Origin: Pelargonium nanum
Taxonomy: Eukaryota; Streptophyta; Magnoliopsida; Geraniales; Geraniaceae
DNA: 23,761 nt
Direction of reading: 5' to 3'
Assembly (NCBI GenBank): GCA_036897485.1
Contig: JAYMTF010001383.1
Coordinates: forward strand, 1 to 23,761
Position numbers and translations under genes: made by a program. This document shows, one piece after another, positions 8,727-18,899 of this stretch (position 1 is its first letter; every line of letters begins with the position of its first letter). A model generated the notes under the pieces. That model was not told the DNA's origin and did no database searches. It saw only the letters and a list, made by a program, of their open reading frames with translations.

Positions 8727-10075
8727 TTACAGTTTTTCTAGTTATTCTCCCACTTTTTCCTTCCCAAGCTCCCGACTTTATCAATCAGAACTTACTAACC
8801 AGAAGCTGGGAGCTTCTCCACCTTGTTTTCGTCGGCATCGCCGTCTCGTACGGGCTGTTCAGTCGGAGGAACGAGGAGTCGGAGAAAGAGAACAACCACC
8901 CCTCCAAATTCGATAATGCCCAATCCTACGTGTCTAGGTTTCTTCAGGTGTCGTCGGTTTTTGATGACGAGACCCAGACCCCATCTGGGTCCGACGAGAC
9001 CGGAAAGGTTCAGACATGGAGTAGTCAGTACTTTAGGAACGAGCCGCCCATGGTCGTCATGTCCCAGGACCACTCCGTCATCGACGAACAGAGAGGCACG
9101 AGCTCGAGGACCCGCGAAAAGCCGTTGCTTTTACCGGTTCGGAGCTTGAAATCGCGAGTCCCGGACTCAGATTCAGGCGGAACCGGTTCTGGGTCTGGTC
9201 CGAATCTGGGTTCCAAAAGAGGGTCGCGAAATCGGGAGCTCAAAGGGTTGGATCAGCTAGAGCTGGAGGAGAAATTTAATGGAAATCTTGTCCTGCCCTC
9301 GCCGATTCCATGGCGGTCGAGATCGGGGAGGTTGGAGATGAAAGAGGAAGTGAAGAGAGAGAGACAGAGCAGTCCTAGTCCTCCTCTGTACAATCAAGGT
9401 CCATCAATGGAGGAATCGGAGCTCAATCAGCTAGAATCTCGACCCGTGAGGCCCCAAACGACCCGCTCGTCGCGACCCAATTCAGCTGCTTCATCTCCGA
9501 CGGCCGTATCAGCAGAATCTCAAGCCAAAAGCTTCGAGGATTTTGTGAGGAAAAAGAGCTTCCACGTCTCATCTCCGCCTCCACCGCCTCCTCCGCCGCC
9601 ACCAGCCCTTCCCAAATCACAATCCTTCAAATCAAGCACCACAAACAGAACCCATATCGACGATGAGCGAGATTTACGGAGAAGCTACTCCTACTCCAGC
9701 CCTTCAAGAAGGTCCGTGAATGTGAATTATGGGTCGGAAGTGAAATCTGTACGGACGACCCGGGCCGGTGAATCCGCCGCCAGAGCCAGAGAAGACGAGG
9801 CCAATAAAAGAGCCGTTGAAGCTGAGGCAAATTTGGTGAAAAAGAAGAGTGTTCAGTTCGATCAATACATTGACAAGGTCATTGTGGAATCTGATGAAGA
9901 TTCAGAGGATTCAGACGGAGAGGTTTCGTCGGGAAGTGGCGGCGACGAAGGACCGCCGGACGTGGACAAGAAGGCTGATGAGTTCATAGCCAAATTCAGA
10001 GAGCAAATCAGGCTTCAGAGGATAGAGTCTATCAAGAAATCGAGCGGGCACGCGAATAGGAACTCTCAGAGGTAA
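8636..10075 (+). CDS. DUF761-type membrane-anchored, largely disordered protein
   Basis: Single-exon frame of 479 residues. Two hydrophobic segments (about 26-44 and 58-76) make an N-terminal membrane hairpin or signal-anchor. The middle (80-440) is charged and Ser/Gly/Pro-rich, predicted disordered, with a run of ten prolines at 314-323 just after SFEDFVRKKSFHV. An acidic stretch (ESDEDSEDSDGE) lies at 418-429. The end (about 445-468, KKADEFIAKFREQIRLQRIE) is the DUF761 signature found in plant 'cotton fiber protein' and 'hydroxyproline-rich glycoprotein family' annotations. It resembles the Arabidopsis At4g16790-type protein as I recall it. Its biochemical role is unknown; despite the common label, it lacks the SPPPP repeats of true extensins. 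The start has G at +4, and an overlapping upstream frame begins at 8532. Confidence 0.92.
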   Translation: MEDTKQKSVSDQNEANPSKFYSHFLYKAAIVTVFLVILPLFPSQAPDFINQNLLTRSWELLHLVFVGIAVSYGLFSRRNEESEKENNHPSKFDNAQSYVSRFLQVSSVFDDETQTPSGSDETGKVQTWSSQYFRNEPPMVVMSQDHSVIDEQRGTSSRTREKPLLLPVRSLKSRVPDSDSGGTGSGSGPNLGSKRGSRNRELKGLDQLELEEKFNGNLVLPSPIPWRSRSGRLEMKEEVKRERQSSPSPPLYNQGPSMEESELNQLESRPVRPQTTRSSRPNSAASSPTAVSAESQAKSFEDFVRKKSFHVSSPPPPPPPPPPALPKSQSFKSSTTNRTHIDDERDLRRSYSYSSPSRRSVNVNYGSEVKSVRTTRAGESAARAREDEANKRAVEAEANLVKKKSVQFDQYIDKVIVESDEDSEDSDGEVSSGSGGDEGPPDVDKKADEFIAKFREQIRLQRIESIKKSSGHANRNSQR

Positions 10076-10560
10076 CGTGACCTTGAAGATAGAGATCACA
10101 ACATTGTCTGATAATGTTACTGTGAAAATTGCTCTTCCCTCAGTTTTATATTGTTCTTGTTGTGTATGTGACCATAGTTTTCCTTACCAGAATTATTGGC
10201 ATGGATGGTATACAGATATTATTTGCATGGTTTTACTTCTCTTGTATTGGAAAATTTTACCCTTCTTGATCTTGTTGGTTTGATGTAGCAATTGAAATGG
10301 AGGCTTTTCTTTTTTGTATCTTCAACTAACCCCATTCACAAGATGGCTTGTGATCTTATATGATTGTTTGTTTCTATGGAAAACAAATGAGAAAATTGGG
10401 GGTATCAAAATTTCCAGATACATGTAAAGTTTCTATGTAATGACTGCAGACATATTAGTATGGGAGAAAAAAGAATATCAAACGTGATTTATTGGTTGAG
10501 ATCATGGCCAATAAGGTGATGTTACATCATCCATTAACACTCATACGCGACTTAACGAAT
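10076..10560. other. 3' flank of the DUF761 gene
   Basis: T-rich sequence typical of a plant 3' untranslated region and terminator, with TTGT and TTTTGTAT words at 10240-10320. No canonical AATAAA is placed convincingly, so the polyadenylation site is undefined. No other gene seen. Confidence 0.4.
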
Positions 10561-10565
10561 TTGTG

Positions 10566-10578
10566 GGCGCGAAGCGCC
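10566..10578. repeat. Short GC-only hairpin GGCGC-GAA-GCGCC
   Basis: Five-base perfect arms with a 3-nt loop, in a sharp CG-rich spot within AT-rich DNA. It is far from any stop codon and is not followed by a T-run that would suggest a terminator. Function unknown; possibly chance or a trace of an inserted element. Confidence 0.35.
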
Positions 10579-10579
10579 T

Positions 10580-13500
10580 TGTCCGGATTTATTTCGTTTG
10601 TCATTGGCTGAGATTCCTAGAATAATGCAATGAAAATCTTGGATCATAATATGAATTTCTGGATGATTGTCCAGAAACCCATATATCATTTCCTTTGGTT
10701 TCCTAATATTTGCAGAAAATTTCTTTGAAATTTTGTTGGAACTCTGTATTGTGTTTCTTTCATTGTTTGTTAATTTGGGTCTGAGTCCAGAGGAGTTTGG
10801 TTGCTGTAGGTCCAAATATGTCAATAAAAATAGGCCCAAACATGGATCAATGGTTTAAGCTCTTGATATCAATTAAAGTTTCACTCACATATCACACTTT
10901 TGTGAAGTAAACATACACACAAAAGCCCATTATATAGTGACTAATTGGGGCAGCCCAACTACCATTTTCTTTTTTATCATAACCCAAGTTTAATTTTTGA
11001 TGATTAAAACCATTTAGGCACTGTTGCTTCTCATGTTCATGTTGTTGTAGGTTAGCGGTATTGCGTTTCACATGATAAAATAAATTTCAAGTATTTTAAT
11101 TACCTTTTTTGTATTTAAGACTCTTTCTCTTTATCAACTGTCCAATGTTGAATGTGAATTCGGTCACCGAAAACTTCTAGCCTTGAATAATTCGGCGACG
11201 AATCTAGATTTTGAAGATTGTTCAAAATCATGACACTTGAAATGTACAAAGTGCAACTTTGAATCAAATAAAAAATGGTGTTCTTGAACTGCTTTGTTTG
11301 AGTATTGAGTGTTGTTCAGTTTTGTAATGGGCTCAAACTTCAGTGACAACCAAAGTCACAATCCTACTGAATTTCTAAATCGACTCACATCGAGAGCTGA
11401 AAATGAACAAAGAAGACATTAAATTATGCCGACCCAATTTTCTAGAAGAGCTCATTTTTTATTTCAGGGGTGATTGCTAGCTTTTTATTTTAAGTTGTCA
11501 AAAGTTGAATTGACTGAACGTTTTGATATTTTGACATACTGACTACTTACTTCAAAAACTCTACAAATGAAGTCTAGATGACTTCAAGGAGCTAGAAGTT
11601 TTATCAAACAAGCTCCAAAGTTGTTACTTACTATTAAAACAAACAATCGGGTCTACTTGTACTAGTTAATATGAACAACATCATAAAAATTGAAAGTCAA
11701 TACATGTCACAATACAATTAATCCATAAATATGCCATACTCTTTGTACCCAAAAAAAAAAATTAGATCAGAATCCGTTAAAAAAAATTTCAAAAAAATAT
11801 AAATAATAAAAAAAAATTGGTATTGTAGTTTAGTGTTTATAGTGTTCATTTTGGTTTTAAAGTTTTACAAAAGAAATGATACAATAGTTGTTTGCCGTCT
11901 ATACAATCTATAAATAAAAATTATTAAGATACATATGTTTTAAGTGTCAAATACATATGAGTTATCTGCAATATTTTCTATCCGATACTTTGCCTTTGAT
12001 TCCTAAAACTTGTATTATCCAGCATCAATCAACAACTTGTAGCATGAGAATATTACTTAAAGTGATGCAATAAATTGAAAAATCATGTTGCTTATTAAAA
12101 TGAAACTTATAGTGGAAGAAAAATAGAGAGAGTAGTAAAAAAAAAAAGTAATGGTCAGAAATTGATATTGGTAGTGAGGACAGATATATTTACTATGAAG
12201 GTGGTGAAGATGTGATGGGAATAGGCATCACTTTTGACAAATCCACCGCCCACAGAGATTTCACAGACTTTGCTCTTCTCATCTCAGCCTTTGCATGCGC
12301 AGAGAGAAAGTTGAAAAGCAAGAGACAGACTACAGATTTGGTGTAATTTCTGGAAATAAAGTCTGGGATTTGCAACTAAAGTTGATGCCTCTTTAATGCC
12401 ATTTATTACCATCCCACACCAATTAAAGATGATGCCCATCTTCTTCACTTGTCACTACCCAAACAAAACCCATTTCATTCAAATTATTATTCAATTTGTA
12501 ATTGATTTTTGCATTTATTGTTTACAACATTTTTCTGTGGTGTTGGTGAATTTGGGGTTTTCAACTTTTATGATTCTTTTCTCATCCAATCCTAATTCAG
12601 CAAATTGGGCTTAGCTAACTTTTTTATCCTTGTTCTAGGTTTTAAGGAAAATGTTTGAAGAATTATTGGTGTTTCATTCTACATCAATTAATGTCTTGGA
12701 AAGATTTAGTTGGCAAGGGACCATTTGTTTATACTCCTGTTTTCATCCTCATGGATGGAAAATCGAATTAGTATATGAATTTTTGTATATAGACCTTTAA
12801 ATTTGGTCTCGAAACAGTTTTTGTTAAGCGATGTGATGTGAAATTTAAAATAAATTAAATGGTTATTTGACACGACGTATCAATTGTATTAAATGATTCA
12901 CGGAATTAGCACATAAGCTGTCATGTTGAAAAAAATAATAAAACAAAAATAATTATTCAATATGTTATAACCAAATTATAATAAAAAATAATAATTTCAC
13001 TTCTAAAATTTTTTTTCTAGTGTTTATTAAATTTACTTGTAAATGTTTTCTTTTTTTATGAACAAGAACATTATATTATTATTTGTCAAACTCCGTGCAA
13101 ACTAGATCTTGCATTTTCTTTAATTTCCAAATAAACAAAAATTGGAAATTACTTTATGATTTGAGATACACATGAGTGAATAAAGCTTGTAATTAAAGTG
13201 AAGTTCTTGTTTTAGGTCAAACCGGCCTACGGATTAAGCGTTCAAGAAAGCTTAAGGTTTAGATTAATGTAATGCAATCATAATTAGCAAAGCTATGAGC
13301 CCTATGAGCGAGGAATAATCCTTAAATTTGGGAAGTTGCTTAATTTGGTATAAATGTACACCAAAACCTGGGGTTTAAAAAGAATATGTGGTCTCATATT
13401 CAAACACTAATCCCTGGAATAAGGAACTTTGTTTACAATTTTGGGACCCATTTAATTCTTATCAATTTCGGTTCAACCATCCAATCCCATTACCAAAAAC

Positions 13501-13862
13501 CAAGACCCCACATATAATCAAATTCCATAATTTTCAATTAGAATATTTATGGAACTTAGTCAAATAATTAGAAACTCAAACTTTACATGCAAAAGTCTTT
13601 CAAGTTCTTCTTTTTCATCATCATCATCAAGAAACATACTACACTAAACCCAAACCCAAAATATGATGATCATATCATGATGATGATACTGATGGCTCTA
13701 TAATACAAAACATTGAGACCCACCAGATCATTTCTTTAACCACCGTATCTTAGAACCCACTTGCGGTACCACCAACGTACATAAGAGATTTAAGATTTCC
13801 AACAACCTAAGCCAAGGGTGTGGTTGTAAAATGACCAAACTGCCCTCCGACGAGATCTAAAA
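10580..13862. other. Gene-free spacer and HD-Zip gene 3' flank
   Basis: AT-rich intergenic DNA. No recognisable protein family in any frame. It contains a homopolymer-rich patch (A-runs around 11750-11815) and CAT/GAT trinucleotide runs near 13617-13690. The last few hundred bases before 13863 are probably the 3' untranslated region of the minus-strand HD-Zip gene. Confidence 0.45.
12193..12375 (-). CDS. Doubtful small ORF with a secretory-like segment
   Basis: About 60 codons, but the frame lacks an ATG at its 5' end; the first codon counted as a start is TTG, and the first in-frame ATG is about residue 32. Residues 15-29 (VVCLLLFNFLSAHAK) resemble a signal-peptide core with an Ala cleavage region, followed by a basic stretch and a Pro/Ser-rich end (MPIPITSSPPS). 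That layout resembles small secreted peptide precursors, but no CLE, IDA, CEP, RGF or PSK motif is present. No convincing upstream exon was found. Probably noncoding. Confidence 0.12.
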   Translation of the reverse strand: MQIPDFISRNYTKSVVCLLLFNFLSAHAKAEMRRAKSVKSLWAVDLSKVMPIPITSSPPS

Positions 13863-15495
13863 TTACGATCTGGGGTGGATGGCATCGAACGGCCGCTGGG
13901 GGTGCATCGGGGAGGTGGTGGCCCAGTTGATGGGGATGGGTCGGTGGTGGTGGTTCGCCGGAGCCACCGGACCCGGCGGGGCTGCGGTAGTGGTTGACGG
14001 AGGGACCGCGACACGCTCACATGACGGGCACATGGTCAGGGTGGTGGGTGGGGTCATCTGCATGTAGAATTGTGGGGAAAGTTTCAGTGCTCTCAGCTCC
14101 TGCACTTCCTTCTGCAACCGCCTGTTCTCTTCTGTCAGATTCTCACAACATCTCTTCAAAAACTCACAGTCCACCTCTGTTTGTTTCAGCTTGGTCCTGT
14201 GAAAAATAAATAACCGTAAATTAAACTGCTCGGAGAGGGCATAAACGTAACTTTCAGAGATTTGTGGTAAAATGACTAAAAAGCCCAGAGGAGTTGAAGA
14301 AAATTTCTCACCTTGCCCTTCGGTTCTGAAACCAGACCTCCACTTGTCTAGGTCGGAGCCCGAGCTGCTTAGCCAACGCCAGCTTTTGCTTCTGAAACCA
14401 CAAAAAGAGCCACGAATTAGTCAGTTTAATTTACCGAAACGCCCCTGACAGAAAGGATAGCGCAGGCATTTAATTTTTCCTGCGTCTGTTTCTTTGGTTG
14501 ATACAAAAAATCAGTTTTTTTTTTCTCGTCAATGAGTCAAAACAGACTCACGTGTGACTGAAAACCAACACTTTCCTACATTTTCTTAGCAACCAAACAA
14601 GATTTTTCCAGGAAACCAAACAGCACAAAAGCGAGCGAGAAAGTTGTTGAACTTACGGGGTTGAGAGTGCTGTGTTCTTTGAAACTCTCCTCGAGAATCG
14701 CGGACTGGTCCTTGGACAGTCTGAGCTTCTTTCTGGAGGTCTCTCCGTCCTCTTCGTCGCTGATTCCGCGTGAGGAAGCTCTCTCGAGGTCGAGTTCATC
14801 GCAGTTTGCTTCTCTCTCGCTTCGCTTCCCGCTAATACTCGATATCGTGCTGTTCGGCGACGACACGCCGGCTTCTTCCTCGCAGTCCACCGTCGACGGA
14901 AGTCGGTTCACGTCGATGCCTCGGAGGAACGATCGCGTCTCGGCGCGGTACGCTTCGCTGTCGCGATCTGCACGATAAAACGCAAATTAAGCACAAATCA
15001 CAAATAATAGTCGATGACATCGTCATCAATCAGTTCCGATAAAAATATTCTGATCTTCAAATGCTAAAAACAAAGAACCTTTAAACGAGACGAAAGGTTG
15101 AGTGTGAAAACGATCGGAAAAGAGGAATAAACATTTTTTTTAATTTGACTTATGCGGAAAAGGAAAAGAAAAAGCAAGAAAAAACTGTTTCCTTCGACCG
15201 TGTTTGTTTCTAGGGAAAAAAATGAAACGACCACACCCAGATCTGATCGTTGAAGACACATGCAGAGATAAAAACCAACAGAAAAACACAAACCTGAGGC
15301 AGAGGAAGGAAAAGCCTCCATCCAGGAAGGTTTCTGTAGAGCGAACGGAGACGGAGACGAACCAGACATCGTCCGTACCATATTAGGCACAAGACTAAGA
15401 TGGTGCAGAGAATGTTGTTGTTGCTGTTGGTGTTGTTGAATCTGGGGAAAACTCAAGCTGAGGCTCAAACCGAGATCTTCTTTTTCAACCACCAT
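13863..15495 (-). CDS. HAT4: HD-Zip class II transcription factor (HAT4/HAT1-like), four exons
   Basis: Exons on the minus strand: 15495-15294, 14967-14657, 14391-14312 and 14196-13863. All introns (326, 265 and 115 bp) are GT-AG, and the spliced frame is 927 bp, 308 residues. Order of parts: an EAR-type repression motif LGLSLSLSF (8-16), a Gln/His-rich tract (18-32), the HD-Zip II N-terminal block around FLRGIDVN and [11 protein letters not shown] (81-111), a homeodomain (about 146-203, with VWFQNRRAR around Trp191), a leucine zipper (heptad Leu 211, 218, 225, 232) and the CPSCE redox motif (254-258). The protein ends in PRS like family members. HD-Zip II proteins bind CAATNATTG as dimers, mostly repress, and act in shade avoidance, auxin response and organ polarity. 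HAT4/ATHB2 versus HAT1/HAT2 orthology is not settled by eye; Arabidopsis relatives have about 280-320 residues. Confidence 0.95.
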
Positions 15496-15547
15496 GTTTG
15501 ATGATACTGGTAAAGTGACAGAGTAGCTTCCTGAAGATCAGTATGTG

Positions 15548-15572
15548 GAGAGAGAGAGAGAGGAGAGAGAGG
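15548..15572. promoter_or_regulatory. GA/CT tract in the HD-Zip gene 5' leader
   Basis: A nearly pure (GA)n on the plus strand, (CT)n on the mRNA strand, between the TATA box and the start codon. GA/CT tracts in plant leaders are bound by BPC/GAGA-type proteins and are common in homeobox gene regulation. A second CT tract lies at 15733-15747. Confidence 0.5.
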
Positions 15573-15619
15573 TTTGGTTGTTTTGGGTTTGGAGAAGAGT
15601 GTGGGGAAGGAGAGGGGGG

Positions 15620-15627
15620 TTATATAG
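15620..15627 (-). promoter_or_regulatory. TATA box of the HD-Zip gene
   Basis: CTATATAA on the minus strand, about 125 bp upstream of the start codon, followed by C-rich sequence. Transcription would start near 15590, leaving a 5' leader of about 95 nt. This is the best TATA match near the gene. Confidence 0.7.
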
Positions 15628-15652
15628 AAAGAAATGGGGAGTGGTGTAAGTT

Positions 15653-15694
15653 CAATCATGACTTTGTGTCAGGAAGCCAATTATCTCAATCATG
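15653..15694. promoter_or_regulatory. Two CAATCATG homeodomain half-site-like motifs
   Basis: CAATCATG occurs at 15653-15660 and again at 15687-15694, just upstream of the TATA box. HD-Zip II dimers bind CAATNATTG; these match the first six bases (CAATCA) but not the full palindrome. ATHB-2 is reported to repress its own promoter, so a feedback site here is plausible. A third copy, inverted, lies at 17180-17187 and shares ten bases (CAATCATGGC) with the second. Confidence 0.4.
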
Positions 15695-15748
15695 GCTTTT
15701 GCCCCCAATAATACCTAACTCTGCTGCCTTGTCCTCTCTCTCTCTCTT

Positions 15749-15764
15749 TTTAACCATGGTTAAA
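15749..15764. promoter_or_regulatory. 16-bp perfect palindrome of two GT-boxes (GGTTAA)
   Basis: TTTAACCATGGTTAAA is its own reverse complement. It consists of two inverted GGTTAA words, the core bound by trihelix GT factors known from light-regulated plant promoters. It lies about 125 bp upstream of the TATA box next to a CT tract. Function is inferred from motif and position. Confidence 0.5.
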
Positions 15765-16241
15765 CTTCTTTTTCTACCCTGGTAAAAAATATATTGTTTG
15801 AATATTGAGAATCAGACATTTGCTTCTTCTACTGTGTACAGTATTTATGAGAATAAATAAAGAAATTGAAATTGACAATCACAGTATAATTATGATGGGC
15901 TGATGGCAGTTAAGTTTTGTGGGTGGACTAGCCAATTATATGTCGTAATAATTCTCTTTTCCGTGTTTTTTATTTATGGAACCAAATGTTTCCTCCATTT
16001 CATCACATTTAAATTTATTTATTCAAAAAATTGTCTTCTTTTTTACTAGCAATTTTCCATCTTAACGTAAGAATTTGTACTCTTATTGGGTTGGTCGCCA
16101 ATTTGATTTAAACAGCATGTTAAAAGCACGAAAAAAATACCAACTTAATTTAATTTTGGTGTAAATAAATCAAACAACCAAATTTGAATTAATTTGTGTC
16201 TGAATTTATCTCAATTATGTGTAGTATGTTACCTTCCTCAA

Positions 16242-16259
16242 GTGACCAATATTGGTCAC
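16242..16259. promoter_or_regulatory. 18-bp perfect palindrome with a CArG box
   Basis: GTGACCAATATTGGTCAC is exactly self-complementary. Its centre, CCAATATTGG (16246-16255), is a perfect CC(A/T)6GG CArG box, the MADS-domain dimer site, and also holds two opposed CCAAT boxes. TGACC/GGTCA arms flank it. It lies about 0.75 kb upstream of the HD-Zip start codon. Confidence 0.5.
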
Positions 16260-16290
16260 GTTAATTTTGTAACACTCAAATAATTTGTAA

Positions 16291-16304
16291 TATATATATA
16301 TATA
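16291..16304. repeat. (TA)7 microsatellite
   Basis: Seven uninterrupted TA units in AT-rich intergenic DNA, 32 bp from the 18-bp palindrome. Likely length-polymorphic. Confidence 0.7.
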
Positions 16305-17019
16305 AGACATATTATTACTACTAATATTTATATTTTAATTCAAACATCTTTTAAGAATAATAAATTTCCTAGCATTATAGGATAATTCTCTCATCATTAA
16401 TAATGGCAAAAAAAACCCACATTTATAGAAATTATGATTGACAATGCCCTCAAACCAAAATAATTGTTGAGGTGTATTATTTAGTATATATCATTAATTA
16501 AATAATCATTTTACCATTAAAGTTGTGAGTTCCAATCATATTATAATTGATTTAGAAGGTTGTGCTAAAATCAATGAGAGCTTTGTACACATTAGAAAAT
16601 TTCAATACTCATTTTCAAATATTAAAAGACATAGTTTCAAAATACTACAATTATATAAATAAAAACTAACCTCAACTAAAAAGATTATCTCAAATTTTAT
16701 GTGAAATAATATTGTACTCACTTATATGATATGATACACGCTTCTTGTTTAAAAAATGACTTGGACATCTCTACATTAGAAATAAAAATAATAAAAAGAA
16801 GCAAAAAAGGAAAATCATCGCAGGTAATTTATTTCCTTACTGGCAATCATGAATGGTAATTTAAGTCCATTATTGTCTATCACAAAATAATTGTAAAAAA
16901 TAAAAATAAATAAAAATCCACTGGGAAGAGATACGGTATGTATATGTCCACCAACTCGTAATAAATGATAGCTGGAATGTCAATTAAACGACCCAGGATG
17001 CGTATCCCCATGAATCTTC

Positions 17020-17640
17020 AGCATTGAAACGGTGGGCCATCCCCCACCTGAACACCTCGAGCATTTTCATGAGCGGCTCAGATCATTTGTGTGTATGGGA
17101 CCCACTTATCTTGTGCTCCATAATTAGAGAGAGACCAAGCCAGTTAAGCTCGACAACCATCAAATCATGATGGAATGGCCATGATTGGAACCAGACAGAT
17201 AAACTTCATTTGCTCATCAAATCTGGGCCCCACCCAAAAACCTCCTCTTTCTTTTTTCTCACTCTTTTTATGTAATTATTTATTTTTTTGTGGGAAATAA
17301 ATAAATATAAAGATAAAAATAAAAATCTTTCCCATGCGATTACCACGAGGCTCTCGTCCTGACGAAACCGTCGCTTTCTTAACCTTTTCTGTTAAAACAC
17401 AGTGCTTTTCATTTGCTTGAGGAGTCACAGGGAGTTTTTTAGACTCAGCGTTTCGCGCGTTTCCGTCAATCTCGCGGAAATGAGTCATCGGTTCACCCCA
17501 TGCACACTTGGATGCAGCGTGTCGTGGACGACTGTAGGAGAGCGTGGTGCATGGGAAAGGTGTGTAATAATTGTCCATTGAACACCTCAGATGGCTCGCA
17601 AGCCGCTACAATTTCACGACTACAGGGTCGCGGCTGTAGC
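17020..17640. other. GC-richer noncoding island 1
   Basis: CpG-containing, non-repetitive sequence inside AT-rich flanks, 1.5-2.1 kb upstream of the HD-Zip start. It contains GTGGGCC (about 17033) and GGGCCCCAC (about 17226), both TCP-type words. It also has an inverted CAATCATG at 17180-17187 and a CTACAG/CTGTAG inverted repeat at 17620-17639. Open frames (minus 17276-17578, plus 17591-17782) show no protein family. The best reading is a conserved noncoding or regulatory block; an unannotated noncoding transcript is also possible. Confidence 0.35.
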
Positions 17641-17965
17641 CAAAACGGCCTATATGCGTTATCCAGGCGTAATTAGAAACTCCGTATTATATTTACAAAA
17701 AAAAAATGACAATTTATTTGTGATCGGTAAAAATAATTTATTTGTCTTCAAAATATATATATTTATTTATATTTTGTTATAGGTTAAAGATAAGTGAATT
17801 ACTACTGAATATTTATTTTTCCATTCTCAATTAAAGTGCTTTAATAGATTCAAAGATAATAATTAATTTATTAAACTTGTGTTATTAATAATTAATGTAT
17901 AATTATATTCTCAAAATAAAAAAAAATACATTTATTATAGGTCAAAGAACTTAATTATTTTAAAA

Positions 17966-18115
17966 GAGTAGTGCTATATGTACAAAATTTGTATAAATTT
18001 TTTTGTGCAAAATTATGTGACAAATAAAGAGGCATAACACATCAATTATTATATTGATGAGTTGAAATTACAATACATCACGTGTACAATAAATATTATA
18101 AACCAGGTACTCCGG
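17966..18115. repeat. Possible MITE-like repeat
   Basis: The segment starting GAGTAGTGCTATATGTAC and ending GTACTCC resembles small nonautonomous elements dispersed in eudicot genomes. The ends are only weakly inverted (GAGTA/TACTC), and no target-site duplication is clear. It includes a CACGTG at 18079-18084. Confidence 0.25.
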
Positions 18116-18899
18116 GGTAAAAATTCATTAGAGGGTGGTGATATTATATATTTCGTATTTTTATTCACTTAAACCTAATTTTAAACCACAAAATATGAAG
18201 AAAAAAAATGTCTCATATAGGTTGTCACGTCACTTTGTACACTAACATTTTTTATATAAGTTGAGCTTCACAATAGGATTAGCTCTCTCATTTAATCCAA
18301 CTCTATTAAACTTATTTAAAAAATATTAAATATCTTTTTATGATGATCTCAAATAGTTCATATATAAATAAGTAATAAAAAAGTAACATAAATTCTAGAA
18401 AATGCATTTGTGTGTGCCACGTCATGTTTAACATGTTTACTTTAGACCACTATAATTTAGACAATAAGAAATTTAAGCAAATAATTTTTTGGCTTAGCAT
18501 AAATCAAGCCAATGAGAGCTTGCAACCACATTAAAATACTCATTTACTCACCCAAGTGAATTTGTGAGAGCGGAGCGAACCGTTAAATCCAAACATTTTA
18601 CATGAGATGTCATAATCTCATCAGTTGCTTAGTATAAACCAAATAACCCTTAACCTCTATAATTTATAACATTTATGATAATTTTTTAATATTGTTCATA
18701 TAATATTGCTTCTAAATTAAGTTGTGATCTAAATTTGTAAAAAATGTTAATTTATCAGCTCACGTAATCACACAATATTTGTCGACTTTTTAAATTTTAA
18801 ATCGCATATTAGAAATGTGAGATGGAAATGGTATTTGTAAAAAGTAACGATTTTGTGAAACTAGTGTAAACATTCACCTAAAGTATGAGAATAATGTAG

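Noticed and set aside
8795-9243. Long frames in other phases and on the minus strand inside the DUF761 gene
   Set aside because: They are by-products of the GC-rich coding sequence; the 479-residue frame carries the family signature and membrane segments.
13994-14209. Plus-strand frames opposite HD-Zip exon 4
   Set aside because: They are antisense shadows of the homeobox gene, whose exon boundaries and motifs are unambiguous.
17276-17578. 100-codon minus-strand frame starting at an ATG in GC island 1
   Set aside because: Ends in a low-complexity Phe/Ile run from AT-rich DNA and contains no motif; considered noncoding.
17620-17639. CTACAG/CTGTAG hairpin considered as a microRNA precursor or terminator
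   Set aside because: Six-base arms with an 8-nt loop are far too short for a plant microRNA foldback, and no T-run follows.
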